A DNA stretch of 64,000 nucleotides from Neocallimastix lanati (nom. inval.). Its lineage: Eukaryota; Neocallimastigomycota; Neocallimastigomycetes; Neocallimastigales; Neocallimastigaceae. This document shows, piece by piece, positions 28,552-43,627 of the stretch. A program made the translations under genes and the position numbers. Each line of letters opens with the position of its first letter. The first letter of the stretch is position 1. Below the pieces are notes generated by a model. That model saw nothing but the letters and a program-made list of their open reading frames with translations. It did no database searches and had not been told where the DNA came from. Location: positions 1,112,501 to 1,176,500 of the forward strand of contig JACVTC010000023.1 of assembly GCA_016946835.1 (NCBI GenBank). The letters run 5' to 3'.

Positions 28552-29912
28552 CTTATTATCAAACTATATTTTAATAATTGTTTCTAATAATAATGAAACA
28601 AAACCAATTAAGTTTTTAATTAATAATTAAATCTTATTATAATGTCAATTCTTATTATATATATTTATATAAATATAAATATAATATAGAAAAAAAAAGT
28701 TATTTAATATTAACGCGATTTAATAATTAATATTTATAATTAATCTATTGTAAAACTATTTTGATATAAATCAATTATTTATCAATAATAATGAGGTGTC
28801 TAGGTCTATGTTTAAAAAATGCATATTCATAATAATTTCTCAATTATCCACTACAAAATCTCCTTTATATAACCAATAAACTTATTAACATAAAGGAATC
28901 TAAATATTTATTTCACTTTATAATAATTATTTCATTTAAAATTTATTATTTTTCTTATATTTTATTTTCAAAGTTTATATAAATGTATAATAAATAAAAG
29001 TGTTTATAAAAAAAAAAGTTGTATCCTCAATCTATAATAATATAAAGAAAAAGGAAAAATGTAATTTATATAATTTTAAACAGCCACTTTATAATAATAT
29101 TTTTTTTATTTATATTATGAAAAAATAAAAAAAAATTTTTTTAATAAAAAAAAAAACTATTTTTTTTAATAAACAAAAATAAATTTTTATAAAAATAAAA
29201 TAATAAAATTGAATTTTAAAAATATAAAAATTTACTTAAATCTTTATTTTTTTTTTTTAATTTTAGTTTAAGATTTTCTCATTAATTAAATATTTATTCA
29301 TTTATTAAATATATAATTAAAAAAAAAAATTTTTTTATAAATAATTATTTATATTTAAAATTAATAATTTTTTTAAAATCTTAAACTATATAACTATATA
29401 TTAAAAATATTAGAGAAATTTATATAGACTATGGAAGTATAGATTTTATTATAATTTTTTAAAAATATAATTTAAATAATTATATTAATTAAATGTTGAC
29501 TTTTCTTTTAATTTATATATAAACATTTTATTGTTATTTAATAAATAATTATTTATTTATCTATTAATTTACTATTAATTATAATACAATAATATTTATA
29601 CATTAATTTATCTATTTATTCATTTATTTATTTTTTTATTATTAATAAAATTTTTAATAAAAAATAAATAAATGAATAAATAGATAAATATAAGTAATAT
29701 ATTATAATTATGAAATAATTAATAAAGAATTAAATTATGGATTTATTTTTAATATATAATTTTAATAAAAATGATTGGAAATCAATTTTATTTTTTTCAT
29801 ATTTTCATATTTTATATTTTTATATATTTTTTTTTAAATTAGGAATTAGGAATTGTAAAATTTCAAATTTAATAATTTTTATTTTTAAATTTAGAAAGAA
29901 AATAAAATAAAA
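28285..29912. promoter_or_regulatory. Divergent intergenic region between SMG7-like and TRM8 genes
   Basis: The two genes start back to back 1.63 kb apart, so both promoters must lie here. The sequence is A/T tracts and poly-T. A short more complex patch at about 28790-28870 (GAGGTGTCTAGGTCTATG) is the only non-repetitive stretch. I cannot assign any specific factor site. Confidence 0.4.
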
Positions 29913-31672
<1,760 letters not shown>

Positions 31673-31852
31673 AATACACTATAAGATACATATACATTTT
31701 AAAAATTAAATAAACAGGAAATTTTTAAGAAAAGATGAAAAAAAAAAAAAATCAATAATATATAATCAATATATTTATAGATAAATAGATAAATAGATAA
31801 ATAGATAAATAGATAAATAGATAAATAGATAAATAGATAAATAGATATAATA

Positions 31853-31895
<43 letters not shown>

Positions 31896-34714
31896 AATAT
31901 ATAATATTTATTAATTTAATATCTTTTATATTTATTTATATTTACATATTTAAACTATCATTTAAAATAAATAATAAATAATAATGATAAAAAAATAAAT
32001 ATAAAATTAAATTATATTAAAACAATTATATATAATAAATCATTTATCGTGTTTTTTTTTTTTTTTTATTCATAAAAGGAAATACATATCTAAAATTGAA
32101 TTATAAATAAGTAATTAAATATATATCTTTAAAGGATTATTTTATAGGGATTAAATACTTTTTTTTTTTTTTTTATTTTATTAGAATATAAAGGATTTTT
32201 CTTTTTTTTTTTTTAAAAAAAAAAATAATAATAAATAAATAATAAAATATATAAAAAAATAAAGAAATTAATTTAACCATTAAGATTTTTTAAATATTTT
32301 TTATTGAAAGAAAATAAATAGTTAGAATATAAAGTACAATTTGAATAAAATAAAATAATATAGAGTACAAATTGAATAAAATGCAATAAATAGTTGAAAT
32401 ATAATATAGAATACAAATTGAATAAATTGAATAAAGAGAAATAAAATAAAATAACTAGTTTAAATATAAATATAAAGTACAAATTGAATAAAATAAAATA
32501 AAATAAAATAAATAGTAGAATATGAATATAAAGTACAGAATAAAATAAAATAAAAAAAATATATTAAAACAAAAAATTTAATCAATCAATTATATAAAAA
32601 TATAAAAATCAATAATATACAAAAAGTTATAATAGTAATTAGCAATTGTTTTAGAAAATCACTTTATTTTATTTAAATGAAAAAATGCTAACAAAATAAA
32701 TTTTAATATTAAATTTAAATTGAATATAATTGCTAGAATTTCAATATTTAAACTTAAAATATCATTGTTTAGTACTACTTATATAATTTTAATAATATCA
32801 ATATATTAAATAACATTTAAAATATAAATGACCCATACAAAAGCTATATCAAATTTAATAATAATTAATAATTTTACATTTCACTATTATTTAAATCTTC
32901 ATTTAATATAATTTATATAAAATAAAAATATATTTATATCTATAATCAATATAAATTTAAAATTAACTATTACAAAAATAAATGTATAAATTTAGTTATC
33001 ATAAAAAATGGAATAAAATTATAGTTTATTGTAATTAGTAAAATTAGTTATAATTGAAAATTAAAATTTAAATAAATTATATGAAATACATCTAAAAAAT
33101 AAAAATATATTTATGTACTTAATAATATAATAGTAATAATAATGAAATAAATAAAATTTAAATAAATTATGAATAGTTATTTTTTGTAAAATTTAATTAA
33201 TTAATTAATAATAATAATAATGATAATAATAAATAATAATAATAATAATAATAATACTAAAATAAATAAAATTTACAATAAACTATAATGATAAATTATC
33301 TTGTACAATTTATTTAATAGGTCCGAAAATATTTAAAGGTTTTAATATGATTAATTCTATTTATAAAAAAAAAGTTAAAGAAAAAAAATTAAATGAGTAA
33401 TATATATAATTATTTTTTTTTTTTTAATTCTTCCTATAATATAAAAATTATAATTATATATTTATATAGCTCTTTTTTTATATATAAATAGTAAAATTTT
33501 ATTTATTTTATTATTATTAATATTACAATTATTATTAAATAAATATGATTATTATCTAATTCATTATATATGTAATATTTATTTAAGCTTCAACATTTTA
33601 ATATTTTACGTACAAATTTATATACCTTTTCTATTATTAATTATATTTGTACAACTAAAGTGTAATATTTTAAATATATATATATATTTTTTTAATTAAA
33701 TTTCCAAAATAGTAATAATTAATATTGGATTAATTGATTAATTGTACAAATTTTCCTTTAAAATTTCACATTTTCATTTTTTTTTTTTTTTTAAATTTAA
33801 TATGACTAATAAAATATATATATATAAGATATTTAATTTCTTTTATACCAAATCATTAAAATTTATTATTTTTTTATATATTTATGAAGATTAAGTAATA
33901 TTGAAATATTAATATATATTAAAGATAATAATTATATATACGAATTAGTATTTTCATATAATTATTCCTTTGGCATAAGATTTAATAATGACAAAAAAAA
34001 AAAAAAAAAAAAAAAAAAAAACATATTTTTTTAATTATATTTTTAAACTTTACAGTAATATAATATCTTTCATTATTGAAACCAATGTCTTTATTTAAAA
34101 TAATGAATTAAGAAAAAAAATTCATGTTTTTGTTTAATAAATAAATTGTTTATAAAATAATTAATAATAAAATATAAAATTATAATAAACTTTATAATTT
34201 AAAATTAAAATCATTTAATAATTCTTAATATTTATTATTATGTTTTAATTTTTATAAAATAATAATTTTTTTTATTACTTTACATATAATATTTTGTTCG
34301 TGCTATAATTATTTAATACTTTATTAAAAAATATTATGATTAAAATCTTTTCTTGTATGATACTATTTAATAGTTATTGCTTATTCTAGTAAATTAATTT
34401 TAATATTTAAACGTGAAAGAATAATCATTGAAAGAATTAAATATATTGGTTTATTTAATAATATTCCTTATTTTTATAGAATTCTTTAATAATATAAATA
34501 TAATTGTTTACATTTATTTGTGTAAAGTATTAAAAATTTCCTAAAAAGTAAAGTATTTTTAATTAAAGATAAAATAAATAAATAAAATTTGTATATATTT
34601 CCATATATAAGTATTAAAAAATTTAAATTTCTTTTTATTATTATATAATTATTATTATTAATATTAATAATAATTAATAATTATTCCATAAATTATGAAA
34701 TTCTAATACTTCCT
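31673..34714. other. Intergenic, with GATAAATA octamer array and minisatellite cores
   Basis: Holds an (ATAGATAA)n octamer array at about 31775-31850, a poly-A tract at about 31857-31890, and three or four decayed minisatellite cores with TAAAA flanks at about 32300-32550. A short frame at 32273-32482 is a by-product of those repeats. Beyond 32.6 kb I see only AT-rich DNA. Confidence 0.65.
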
Positions 34715-35165
34715 TCTTGATGGAAAAGATACAGGTATTATTGATTTAAATTATAAATAAAAAAATGGGATGTTTTGTTTAAGAACAAAATTATTTCTGG
34801 TGATTATTCTAAAACGCCATTCTTTGTGCGATATGGCTTTCTTTACAGAAATTCAGCCAAGGGCTAGTACTCGTTAAGGGTTGCTGTTCTTATGGTATAA
34901 GCGCAATCTAACCAGGAGCAAAATGGTGAAAATATAGTAAGACAGGCAAGCAGGGTCAATGCCTCTGAAGGAGAAAACCTAATTTCTTTCAGAGAGACAA
35001 TTCCAATCCTATTCCAGAATAAGAATTCCCATTAAACAGAAATCTTATAATCTGGAGGGAAGGTTCGTTGTATATGAACTTTTTTCTGAATTTATTTATA
35101 TACTTTATAATTTATTCATTTATTAATTGCATGAATAAATAATAAAGTTTAAAGTTCGCAATAAT
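34715..35165. mobile_element. GC-richer island, probable retroelement scrap
   Basis: A sharply bounded block of mixed sequence (for example CAAGCAGGGTCAATGCCTCT at about 34947) lies in otherwise A/T DNA. No open frame longer than a few dozen codons is intact, and no protein motif is recognised. The right edge fades into TTTATTTATATACTTTATAA and then ATAATAAAGTTTAAAGTT, reminiscent of a 3' untranslated tail. The identity as a LINE or SINE tail is inferred only from composition and position. Confidence 0.4.
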
Positions 35166-37981
35166 TGAGGCTGTAAAATAAATAAAAAAAAAATGAAATT
35201 GTAATATACTTCTATTTACGTAAATATTACATATATTATTATATCCAGTATATATCTTAAAAATTAAGAATAAAATTTCTGATTTCTAACATTTATATTT
35301 AAATAATATAGAAGTGCATTGTATATTTTTAGAATTTATTTCTAAAAATATAAAAAAATATATATATAAAATTATTATTTAATAAATTTTTTAAATCTAT
35401 TATTTTCGATTTAATAATATTAAAAATATTTCATAATTTATTTTATTGTTTAACTATTGAAGTTACTAATTAATACTAAATAAAAAGCATTAATTATAAT
35501 AATAAATAATAAATAATAAATAATAAATAATAAATAATAAATAATAAATAATAAATAGTAAATAATAAATAATAAATAATTAATAAAAAAATAATAAATA
35601 AATAATAAATAAAATAAATAATAAATAATAAATAATAATAAATAATAAATAATTGAATAATAAATAATAAATAATAAATAATAATTATTAAATAGTTAAT
35701 ATTATTAATATCAAGATTATATTACAATATATATTCAATATAAAAAAAAATAATATTATATTGATAATTATAGAATTATATAATAAATATTATATATTTA
35801 CTTAATATATTAAATTAGATAATATGATATATTACATTATATTACACAATATGTTAATTTTAATATAATATATTAAAAAAATCAAAATTATTATAATTGC
35901 CTTATTTATAGTTATACAAATCAAAAATTTTTTTTAATATTTCAAAAACTAAACGTTACAAAAAAATAATCAAACTTTAATTTTATTGGATTCATCAAAA
36001 ATCAAAACCATACAATATAATTTATTATATGAAAAATAGTAACTATATATATTAAAATACATTAGAAGTATAATCAATCAATATATTATATATAATAATA
36101 TTATAATTTTAATATATAATTAATTAAACGTTTGGTTTTTTCACAAAATCATAGTTTCCAATTATGTTGTAATATATTCAAATTAAAAGATTCAAAGTTA
36201 ATTAAAAAATCTAATAATATATTACACAATGTATTAGAATAAACATAAGTCAGCGGTAAAACGAAAAATATCAAATAAATACTAATAAATAAAATTAAAA
36301 TATTTATAAATAAAAATATATATAAAAAATTAGTTTATATTTAAAATATTTAAAATATTTTAAAAAGAGAAAAGAAAAGAAAAAAAAAATTATAATAAAA
36401 AAAAAATAATATATTTTTTTTTTTTATTTATAATGATATAATTTATATAAACATTAAATATAAACAAAATTTATAATTTTAATTGTCATTATTTCATCTT
36501 AATTCATATTCATTAATAAATTTATGAAATAGATTGTTATTAAAAAAATATTTGATATATATAAATATTTATATTATATTATCACTTTTATTTTTATTTT
36601 ATTTTATTAAAGTTCAGTTCAGTTCAGTTTTTTTTTTTTTTTTTTTTTATTATTTTGATAATCAATTAATAATTCAATTTTAAATTTCTATTTTTATATA
36701 TATAATTAATAATAGAGGTCATTCATTAATAATTTAATAAATTTGTATATTTTAATCAGTGATATAATTATTAATTACTACTAATAATAATTAGTTTATT
36801 ACTTTTTCTTATAATATAAATATATATATTTAAATATTTAATATCATTTATTTATTTATTTTTAAAAACTTTTGTTATTTGTTATATTAAAATAATTAAG
36901 AATATTTTTTTTTTTTTTTTGTAAATTATTTATTATATTAAAATAATTAAGAATATTAATATATTTTTTTTATTTTAAAAAGATTGATATATTTGCCATT
37001 TTAATATAAATATAAATATATATATTATATATATTTATATTCTTTTTCATCATTAATTTATTTAAACTTTATAATAAAAATTTTCTAAAAATTTAATAAA
37101 ATTTTTTTTTCTTTTGTTAAGAAGTCTGCATAATAATAACATCTAAAATTAAATTTTAAAAAATTATATATTAATAATAAAAAAAAGAGAAATTAAATAA
37201 TAATAATAAATATATATAAATAAAAAATAAAATAAAATTAAAAAATAAATAAAATTTTATACTATAACTATTTATAACGAATAAAAATAAATGGTTAATA
37301 GTATAGAATTTTAAAAGAAGAAAAAAAAGAAAGAAAGAAAAAAAATAAAAATAAAAATAAATCGCAACTCGTAGAAGAAATAAAATCAATAAATATTATA
37401 ATATTTAAATAAATTCAAAAATATATGTATATATAATTTAAAAAAAAAAAAAAAAAATTAAATTCAATAAATTTTAATTATTCATCAATACAATAATACA
37501 ATCATACAATCGAAAAACATATTTATTTTATTTATATATAATTTTTCATAAAACTTTTTTTTTTTATAATTAATTTCCTATCTTTGATAATTGTAAGTAA
37601 AATATTTGATATATTATATATAATTGCGAAGTTTAGTATAAAATATATAAATTTATAGTATAATACATTATAAAGTATATATTTTTTTACTTTTTTTTTT
37701 TTTTTTTTTTTTCTATTAAATAAAAATATAAATAAATTTTATTTATTTATTTTGTTATTTTTAAATAAAAATATGAATATAAATTTTCATTTTATTCGTA
37801 TTATTAAATTTATTTTATATAATTTTAATGTATATATATAATATTTAAAAATAAAATATAATATAATATAAATTATATTAAAAACATATTATACAGAAAA
37901 AAAAATAAGGAAAAGATATATAAATATACAAAAAATTAATTCAATATAAATAACATTAAATTATAAATATAGTAAAAGAAA
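35166..37981. other. AT-rich intergenic region with AATAAAT array
   Basis: An (AATAAAT)n heptamer array runs about 35500-35690. A short (AGTTC)n run lies near 36610-36630, followed by poly-T. The 5' flank of the MICAL-like gene (about 37400-37981) is A/T tracts with no motif that I can name. Confidence 0.6.
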
Positions 37982-38779
37982 ATGTTAGGAGGTCTTAACG
38001 CTTTGAAAACTGATACTTCAAACGTCAAGGAAAAATTGATTGCTTTTGTTGAAGCTGATGATTTTACTGAAACTTTAGAAGCTTTTCAAGTTTATAAACA
38101 ATCCTGTATTGACAAATTAGAAAAATTAAAGGAAGGCAATGGAAATAATGAAGTAGCAAATATATTCAATAAACAAAATACAACACAACCAAAGAAAGAT
38201 AATACCCCAATTGATTTATCTGTTCCAGAAGATGAATCTTGGAGAAATTTACCAGAATTTATTGAAATTGAAGAAATTATTAAGGAAGATACATTCAATA
38301 TTAAAACAAAGGAGCCATATATCGTGTACACAAACTTAAAAAAGGCCAGTATACGTTCAATTCCACATTTACGTCCAATGTGGAAAGGTTTAGATAGTCA
38401 CTTTGAAGCTGAAGAATATCAAAAAAGTGCTAAAGTTTACGATGAATTTTTAAAGAAGAGAGATGAATACAGAGAAGATAATAAAAAAATTTATCCTCAA
38501 GAAAGAAATATTCTTATTATTGGTGCCGGTCCAGCCGGTCTTAGAATGGCTATTGAAGCTGCTTTCTTAAAATTTAATAATATTGTTGTTGCTGAAAAGA
38601 AAAATTTCTTTGATAGAACAGAAATTTTAGAAGCTTGGCCATTCGATCTTATCGATCTTCGTGATTTAGGTGTTCGTGATCTCTACACTAACTTTGGTGT
38701 TCGTGGTCATGATTTAATATCAACAAAAAGACTTCAACTTTGTTTGTTAAAACTTGCACTTATTCTTGGTGTTAGAGGT

Positions 38780-38827
<48 letters not shown>

Positions 38828-38942
38828 TATATAATAAAAAATTAAATAATTATATAATTTAAATGTATATTACTTTTATATAATAATATGTAATGAAATA
38901 TATATAAATATAATATTAATAATTTATAAAATTTTATTTTTA

Positions 38943-38973
<31 letters not shown>

Positions 38974-41693
38974 TTTATTTTTATTTTATTAATTTTATTT
39001 TTATAATTATATCAATTCAATATATAATATTTCCATATAAAAATAAAATTTTCATAATAAATATTTTATTTGATTTACATATTTTATAATATATACATAT
39101 AACAATTAAATTTACAAATTCAGTTTATCCAAGTTCAGAATATAAATATGTTAACCGTTTTAATAATAAGAAATCACCATATTATACAGCAACTTTTGAA
39201 ACAGAGTATGATGAACTTAAAAATTATGAATTTAATGTTTTAGTGGATGCATCTGGTCATAATAGTAATATTATGAAGGAATTTAATTTTGAAAAAGAAG
39301 TAATTCCAGGTCTTCATGATATTGCTATTACTGCAAATTTTGATACTGATAATAATATTAATAATTTAAATAAAGCTAAATATACTCCATTCAATCATGG
39401 TATTTGTAATGTTCAATTTTCAAATATTATTTACAACTCTGATGAAACGCATTTCATCTTAACTACACCAGATAAGGAAAACTTATTGGATACTGGTGTA
39501 CTTATTGAAGATAAGGATTCATTAGATGAATTATTAGAACCAGAAAATGTTAATTATGATATTTTAGCAACTTATCTTAGAAGAGTAGCTGATAAATGTA
39601 AGATTCCAGCTACATGTTTATTATCTATTTCAAATAAGACGAATAAACCATGTATTGGTATTTACAATATTTCAGAACGTCATTGTGCTAATAAGCCAAG
39701 TAAATTCTTAGCTGAGGTATAAAAAAAAACATTTTTTATTTAAAAGATAAAATTTGTAGTTTAAATGATAAGTAATATGAATAATAAATCATTATTAGCA
39801 ATTATATAGATAATAATAAATAATAAAATATATATTAATTATTTTAAAAAGCATTAGTAATATAAAGTGATAATAATAATAATATTAAATACATTAATAA
39901 AAAAAAATAATTATGATGATAAATAATAGTTATATTAATAGTATAATTGCATTTTGTAATATAAAGTGATAATAATAATAATATTAAATACATTAATAAA
40001 AAAAAATAATTATGATGATAAATAATAGTTATATTAATAGTATAATTGCATTTTGTAATATAAAGTGATAATAAGAAAAAAAAATAGTAATATTAATAAT
40101 AATGATAACAATAATTATAATTTTTTTATTAATAAAATTGTAAATTACAATTATTTATTTGTATTATTAAACATATAGCCATACGAATACACTCCACCAA
40201 GAATTGAACCACCACAAAAAATTATAAAGAAGATTCCAAATAAGGAAAGAATTGAAAAAGAAGAAATCTACAACGAAAGAATGAAGCGTAGAAGAGAAAT
40301 GGAATTAGAATTGGAAAGAAAACGTAAGGAAGAAGAAGCTAGAAAAAAGGCCGAAGAAGAGGCTAGAAGAAAAGCTGAGGAAGAAGCTAAAAGAAAAGCT
40401 GAAGAAGAAGCTAAAAGAAAAGCTGAGGAAGAAGCTAAAAGAAAAGCTGGAGAAGAAGCAAAAAGAAAGGCTGAAGAAGAAGCTAAAAGAAAGGCTGAAG
40501 AAGAAGAAAGAAAGAAGAAAGCTGAAGAAGACGCTAAAAGAAGAAAAGAAGAAGCTGCTCTTGCAAAGAAGAGAATGGATGAAGACGCCAAGTTGATGAG
40601 TGATTTAAGAAGAAGAGGAGGTGGTTCTTCTAGTCCAATTCCAAGACCACTTTCAAGAAACTCACTTTATGTCTTAAATCAACAACAAAATGCTAAGAAA
40701 GAATTCTCAAGTAAACCAAAGGACTTCCCATCTAAGAATTTATCTGGTTTAGTTTCCAAGAGAATGAGTTTCTTTGCTCAAGTTTCTGATGATGTTAAAA
40801 AGCCAGAACTTGTAAAGAAGGTTTCAAAAATTAATGTTAAAAAATGGGAAACTATTACCGCTGGTAAAGAAGAACCAAAACCAAAACCAAAGGAAGAACC
40901 AAAGCCAAAGAATAATGGTCCAACTTGGAGTGAGAGACAAAAGGCTTTAGCTAAACAAAAGGAAGAAGAAAAGAAGAGAAAGGAAGAACTTCTTAGAAAG
41001 GGTAGAGAAGAAGATGAAATATTAATTAAAGAAGCTCTAGAAGAACAGAGAAAGAAGAAGGAAGCTGAAAAGGAAAGATTAAGACTCTTAAAGGAGGAAG
41101 AAGAAAGAAACCATGTTAAACAACTTCCACAAGAATTTGAAAAGGAAGCACTTGAAAATAATAAGAAGAAGGAAAAACAAAAGGCTATGGATGAAGAAGA
41201 ATCAGCTCGTCTTCGTCGTGAAGCTGAATATGCTAAGGCTGAAAAATTATTAAAAGAAAACAAGGATAATACTCCAAAGAAGGCTTTATTCGTTGCCATG
41301 ATTGGTGATGCCTTACTTGAACCATATTGGGAACAAAATAATGGTTTAGCTTATTCTACATTATCCGCTATGGATTTAGCATGGATATTACAAATGATGG
41401 GTGAACCAGAAAAATGGTCTGTTGAATGTAATGGTGGTATGGAAGGACCATCAATTTTAACTAAACATGAGAAGATGTACTGGCAATTCTTAGCTTGTAC
41501 TACTGATAATCTTCAAAGTCAAGAACGTTATTCTATTGATCCATTAGTTAGATATGATCGTGTTGGTAAGAGAATGAAGATTGAACACCAACAAATTGTT
41601 TCTAAATTAATGAATGAAAAATACCCATCCACTAATATGACTCGTAAGAGCGATAAGAGAATTTCTGTTTGGACTACTCCAGGTCTTAACTAA
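37982..41693 (+). CDS. MICAL-type FAD monooxygenase with a long charged helix inserted in the catalytic domain
   Basis: Exons 37982-38777, 39124-39716 and 40179-41693 join to 967 residues. The N-terminus (FVEADDFTETLEAFQVYKQ) resembles the MICAL start. The FAD Rossmann motif IIGAGPAGLRMAIEAA has its first Gly at residue 181. It is followed by EAWPFDLIDLRDLGVRDLY and STKRLQLCLLKLALILGV, both MICAL signatures. FNVLVDASGHNS is the central flavin motif. The last flavin block, AMIGDALLEPYW (GD at 839-840), comes with DLAWILQMMG, EKMYWQFLACTTDNL and YSIDPLVRYDRV, and matches the end of the MICAL monooxygenase domain. Between these blocks, residues about 464-832 form a highly charged coiled coil or single helix with 8-residue AEEEAKRK-type repeats. 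There are no CH, LIM or C-terminal helical domains after the enzyme. MICALs oxidise actin methionines using NADPH; that activity here is inferred. Confidence 0.9.
39857..40061. repeat. 99-bp tandem duplication in a MICAL-like intron
   Basis: GTAATATAAAGTGATAATAA starts at 39857, 39956 and 40055. The first two copies are full length and nearly identical and the third is truncated. It lies inside intron 39717-40178, so it does not affect the protein. Confidence 0.85.
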
Positions 41694-41698
41694 ACAAA

Positions 41699-41734
<36 letters not shown>

Positions 41735-42879
41735 AATAAGGAAATAATTTATAAATATATAAAAGTAAATTTTAATAATAATAATTAAAATATAATAATA
41801 TTTTTTTATTTATTAATTCTTCTACGAATTTTTTTTTTCTTTCTTTTTTTTTTTTTTTATAAAAAATTAGAGAAAATACTAATAATTAAAATTATAAATG
41901 TATATCTAAAAAAAAAAAAAAAAAAATTAGAAAATTTATTATTTAAAATTTAAAAAAATATAAATATATAAAAAAAACATATTTAATTCGAAATAAAATA
42001 AAAAAAAAAAAAAAAAAATTTTTTTTTTTTTTTTTAAATTTATTATTTAAAATTTAAAAAAATATAAATATATAAAAAAAACATATTTAATTCGAAATAA
42101 AATAAAAAAAAAAAAAAAAATTTTTTTTTTTTAATAAATTACTGTATCAAAAATAATAATTATAAAATAAATACTTCGTAATAAATAAAAATTATAAAAT
42201 AATACTTAAATAAATAAAATAAAATAAATAAATAAATAAAAAATAAATAAAATAAATAAATAAATAAAAATAAAATATAATTTAAATATTTATAAATAAT
42301 AATAATATTAATTAATAATATTAATAATTATACATAATATATTAAATAGTTCGCGCAACCTTTTTTTTAAATAAATAAATTATATTATTATATTATTATA
42401 TTTAAAAATTGGTTTTTATATAATTTATTTAATTATATTAAATTATTATATGTATTGTTAGCAAAGAAGAATTTAGTACAGAAGTAGCAGTTAGATACGA
42501 ATTTAAATTAAAATATATAAAAAGGACATTTTAATAATATAAAGAAATAAAAAAAAAAAAAAATAAAATAGAAAAAATAATATTATATTATCTAAAAATA
42601 ATATTAAACTAATAAAAAGTATTTTAAAAATTAATATAATGATGAACTGTTATATATATATATATATATATATACATATATTTTATATTTTTTTATAAAA
42701 GAAAAGTTACTAATTTGTAAAATTGTGACTATGTTTGTAATTAATTTATATTTTATGATTTTGATTCAAAATTCAAAAAAAAAAAAAAGAATAAAATTAT
42801 TAAATAAGCAGTTACTAAAAAATGCACAAAGAATACACCATTAATAATTGTATTCAGATACGTTCTAAATAATATAATA
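41694..42879. repeat. 3' flank of the MICAL-like gene with a ~100-bp tandem duplication
   Basis: TTTATTATTTAAAATTTAAA through CATATTTAATTCGAAATAAA is present twice, at about 41935 and 42038, each followed by poly-A then poly-T. The rest of the interval is A/T tracts and TAAATAAA repeats, with no gene. Confidence 0.7.
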
Positions 42880-43175
42880 ATAGTAAATTATTTGTAAAAT
42901 TATCAGTATAATAAGCATTGGATAACTCTAAGGAATTGTTGTCGAAGGTTAGAATATGAAATTGATTTGATTTTAATATTTTCAGTATTTTTTAACTTTT
43001 TAACTTCATTAGGTGAATAATATTATTTATTATAACATTATTTGAGAATCCAATGTTGATATTTTTTTCATTACTATCAGTAGAGTTTGGTTCATCTCTA
43101 ACATTATTGCTCTGGAATTTGTTATTTTTAATTTTTCCTTTTTTCTTTGTTCTTTTTCTTTTTTTTTTTTTCTTT

Positions 43176-43206
<31 letters not shown>

Positions 43207-43380
43207 GTTGTTGTTGTTGTTATTGTTGTTGTTGTTTATTATCATTTTTTCTTGGATTATTATTTTATCTTTCTTTTGAATTAATTTTTTTTATTTCTTT
43301 AGGTATTAAAGAAACATGTATTTAGTGATATTTCCATCTTTATGACATATGTAACAATAATTTACTTTACTCTTGAAAAA
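42880..43380 (-). pseudogene. Possible retrotransposon gag remnant with degenerate zinc knuckle
   Basis: Reading the minus strand from 43378 gives SKVNYCYICHKDGNITKYM. This resembles a CX2CX4HX4C knuckle in which the His and the last Cys are lost. After frame slips, Asn/Gln/Lys-rich sequence follows, then NNKFQSNNVRDEPNSTDSNE at about 43140-43080. Stops interrupt it. This is a weak call: a short C..C motif can occur by chance, and the Lys and Gln runs are low complexity. Confidence 0.3.
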
Positions 43381-43573
43381 TATATATATGACAAATTAAA
43401 AAATTGTAAAACTAATTATTTAAAAATTAAATATTTAATTGATTATAATACATATTTAAATGTAAAAAATATTTGTATAATAATGTAAAAACAAGAGATT
43501 CCAAAATTTTAGTAATATTTGATTAAAAAGTATAAAAATTATTGATTTACTTCATTTTGAAAATAATTCATCG

Positions 43574-43615
<42 letters not shown>

Positions 43616-43627
43616 CATAATGATATA

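Noticed and set aside
40268-40591. Minus-strand Ala/Ser/Leu-rich open frame
   Set aside because: It is the antisense shadow of the AEEEAKRK repeats of the MICAL-like protein.
43053-43325. 90-residue plus-strand Phe/Leu-rich open frame, possible membrane protein
   Set aside because: The hydrophobic run is just poly-T. The complementary strand gives a more meaningful, though weak, gag-like reading.
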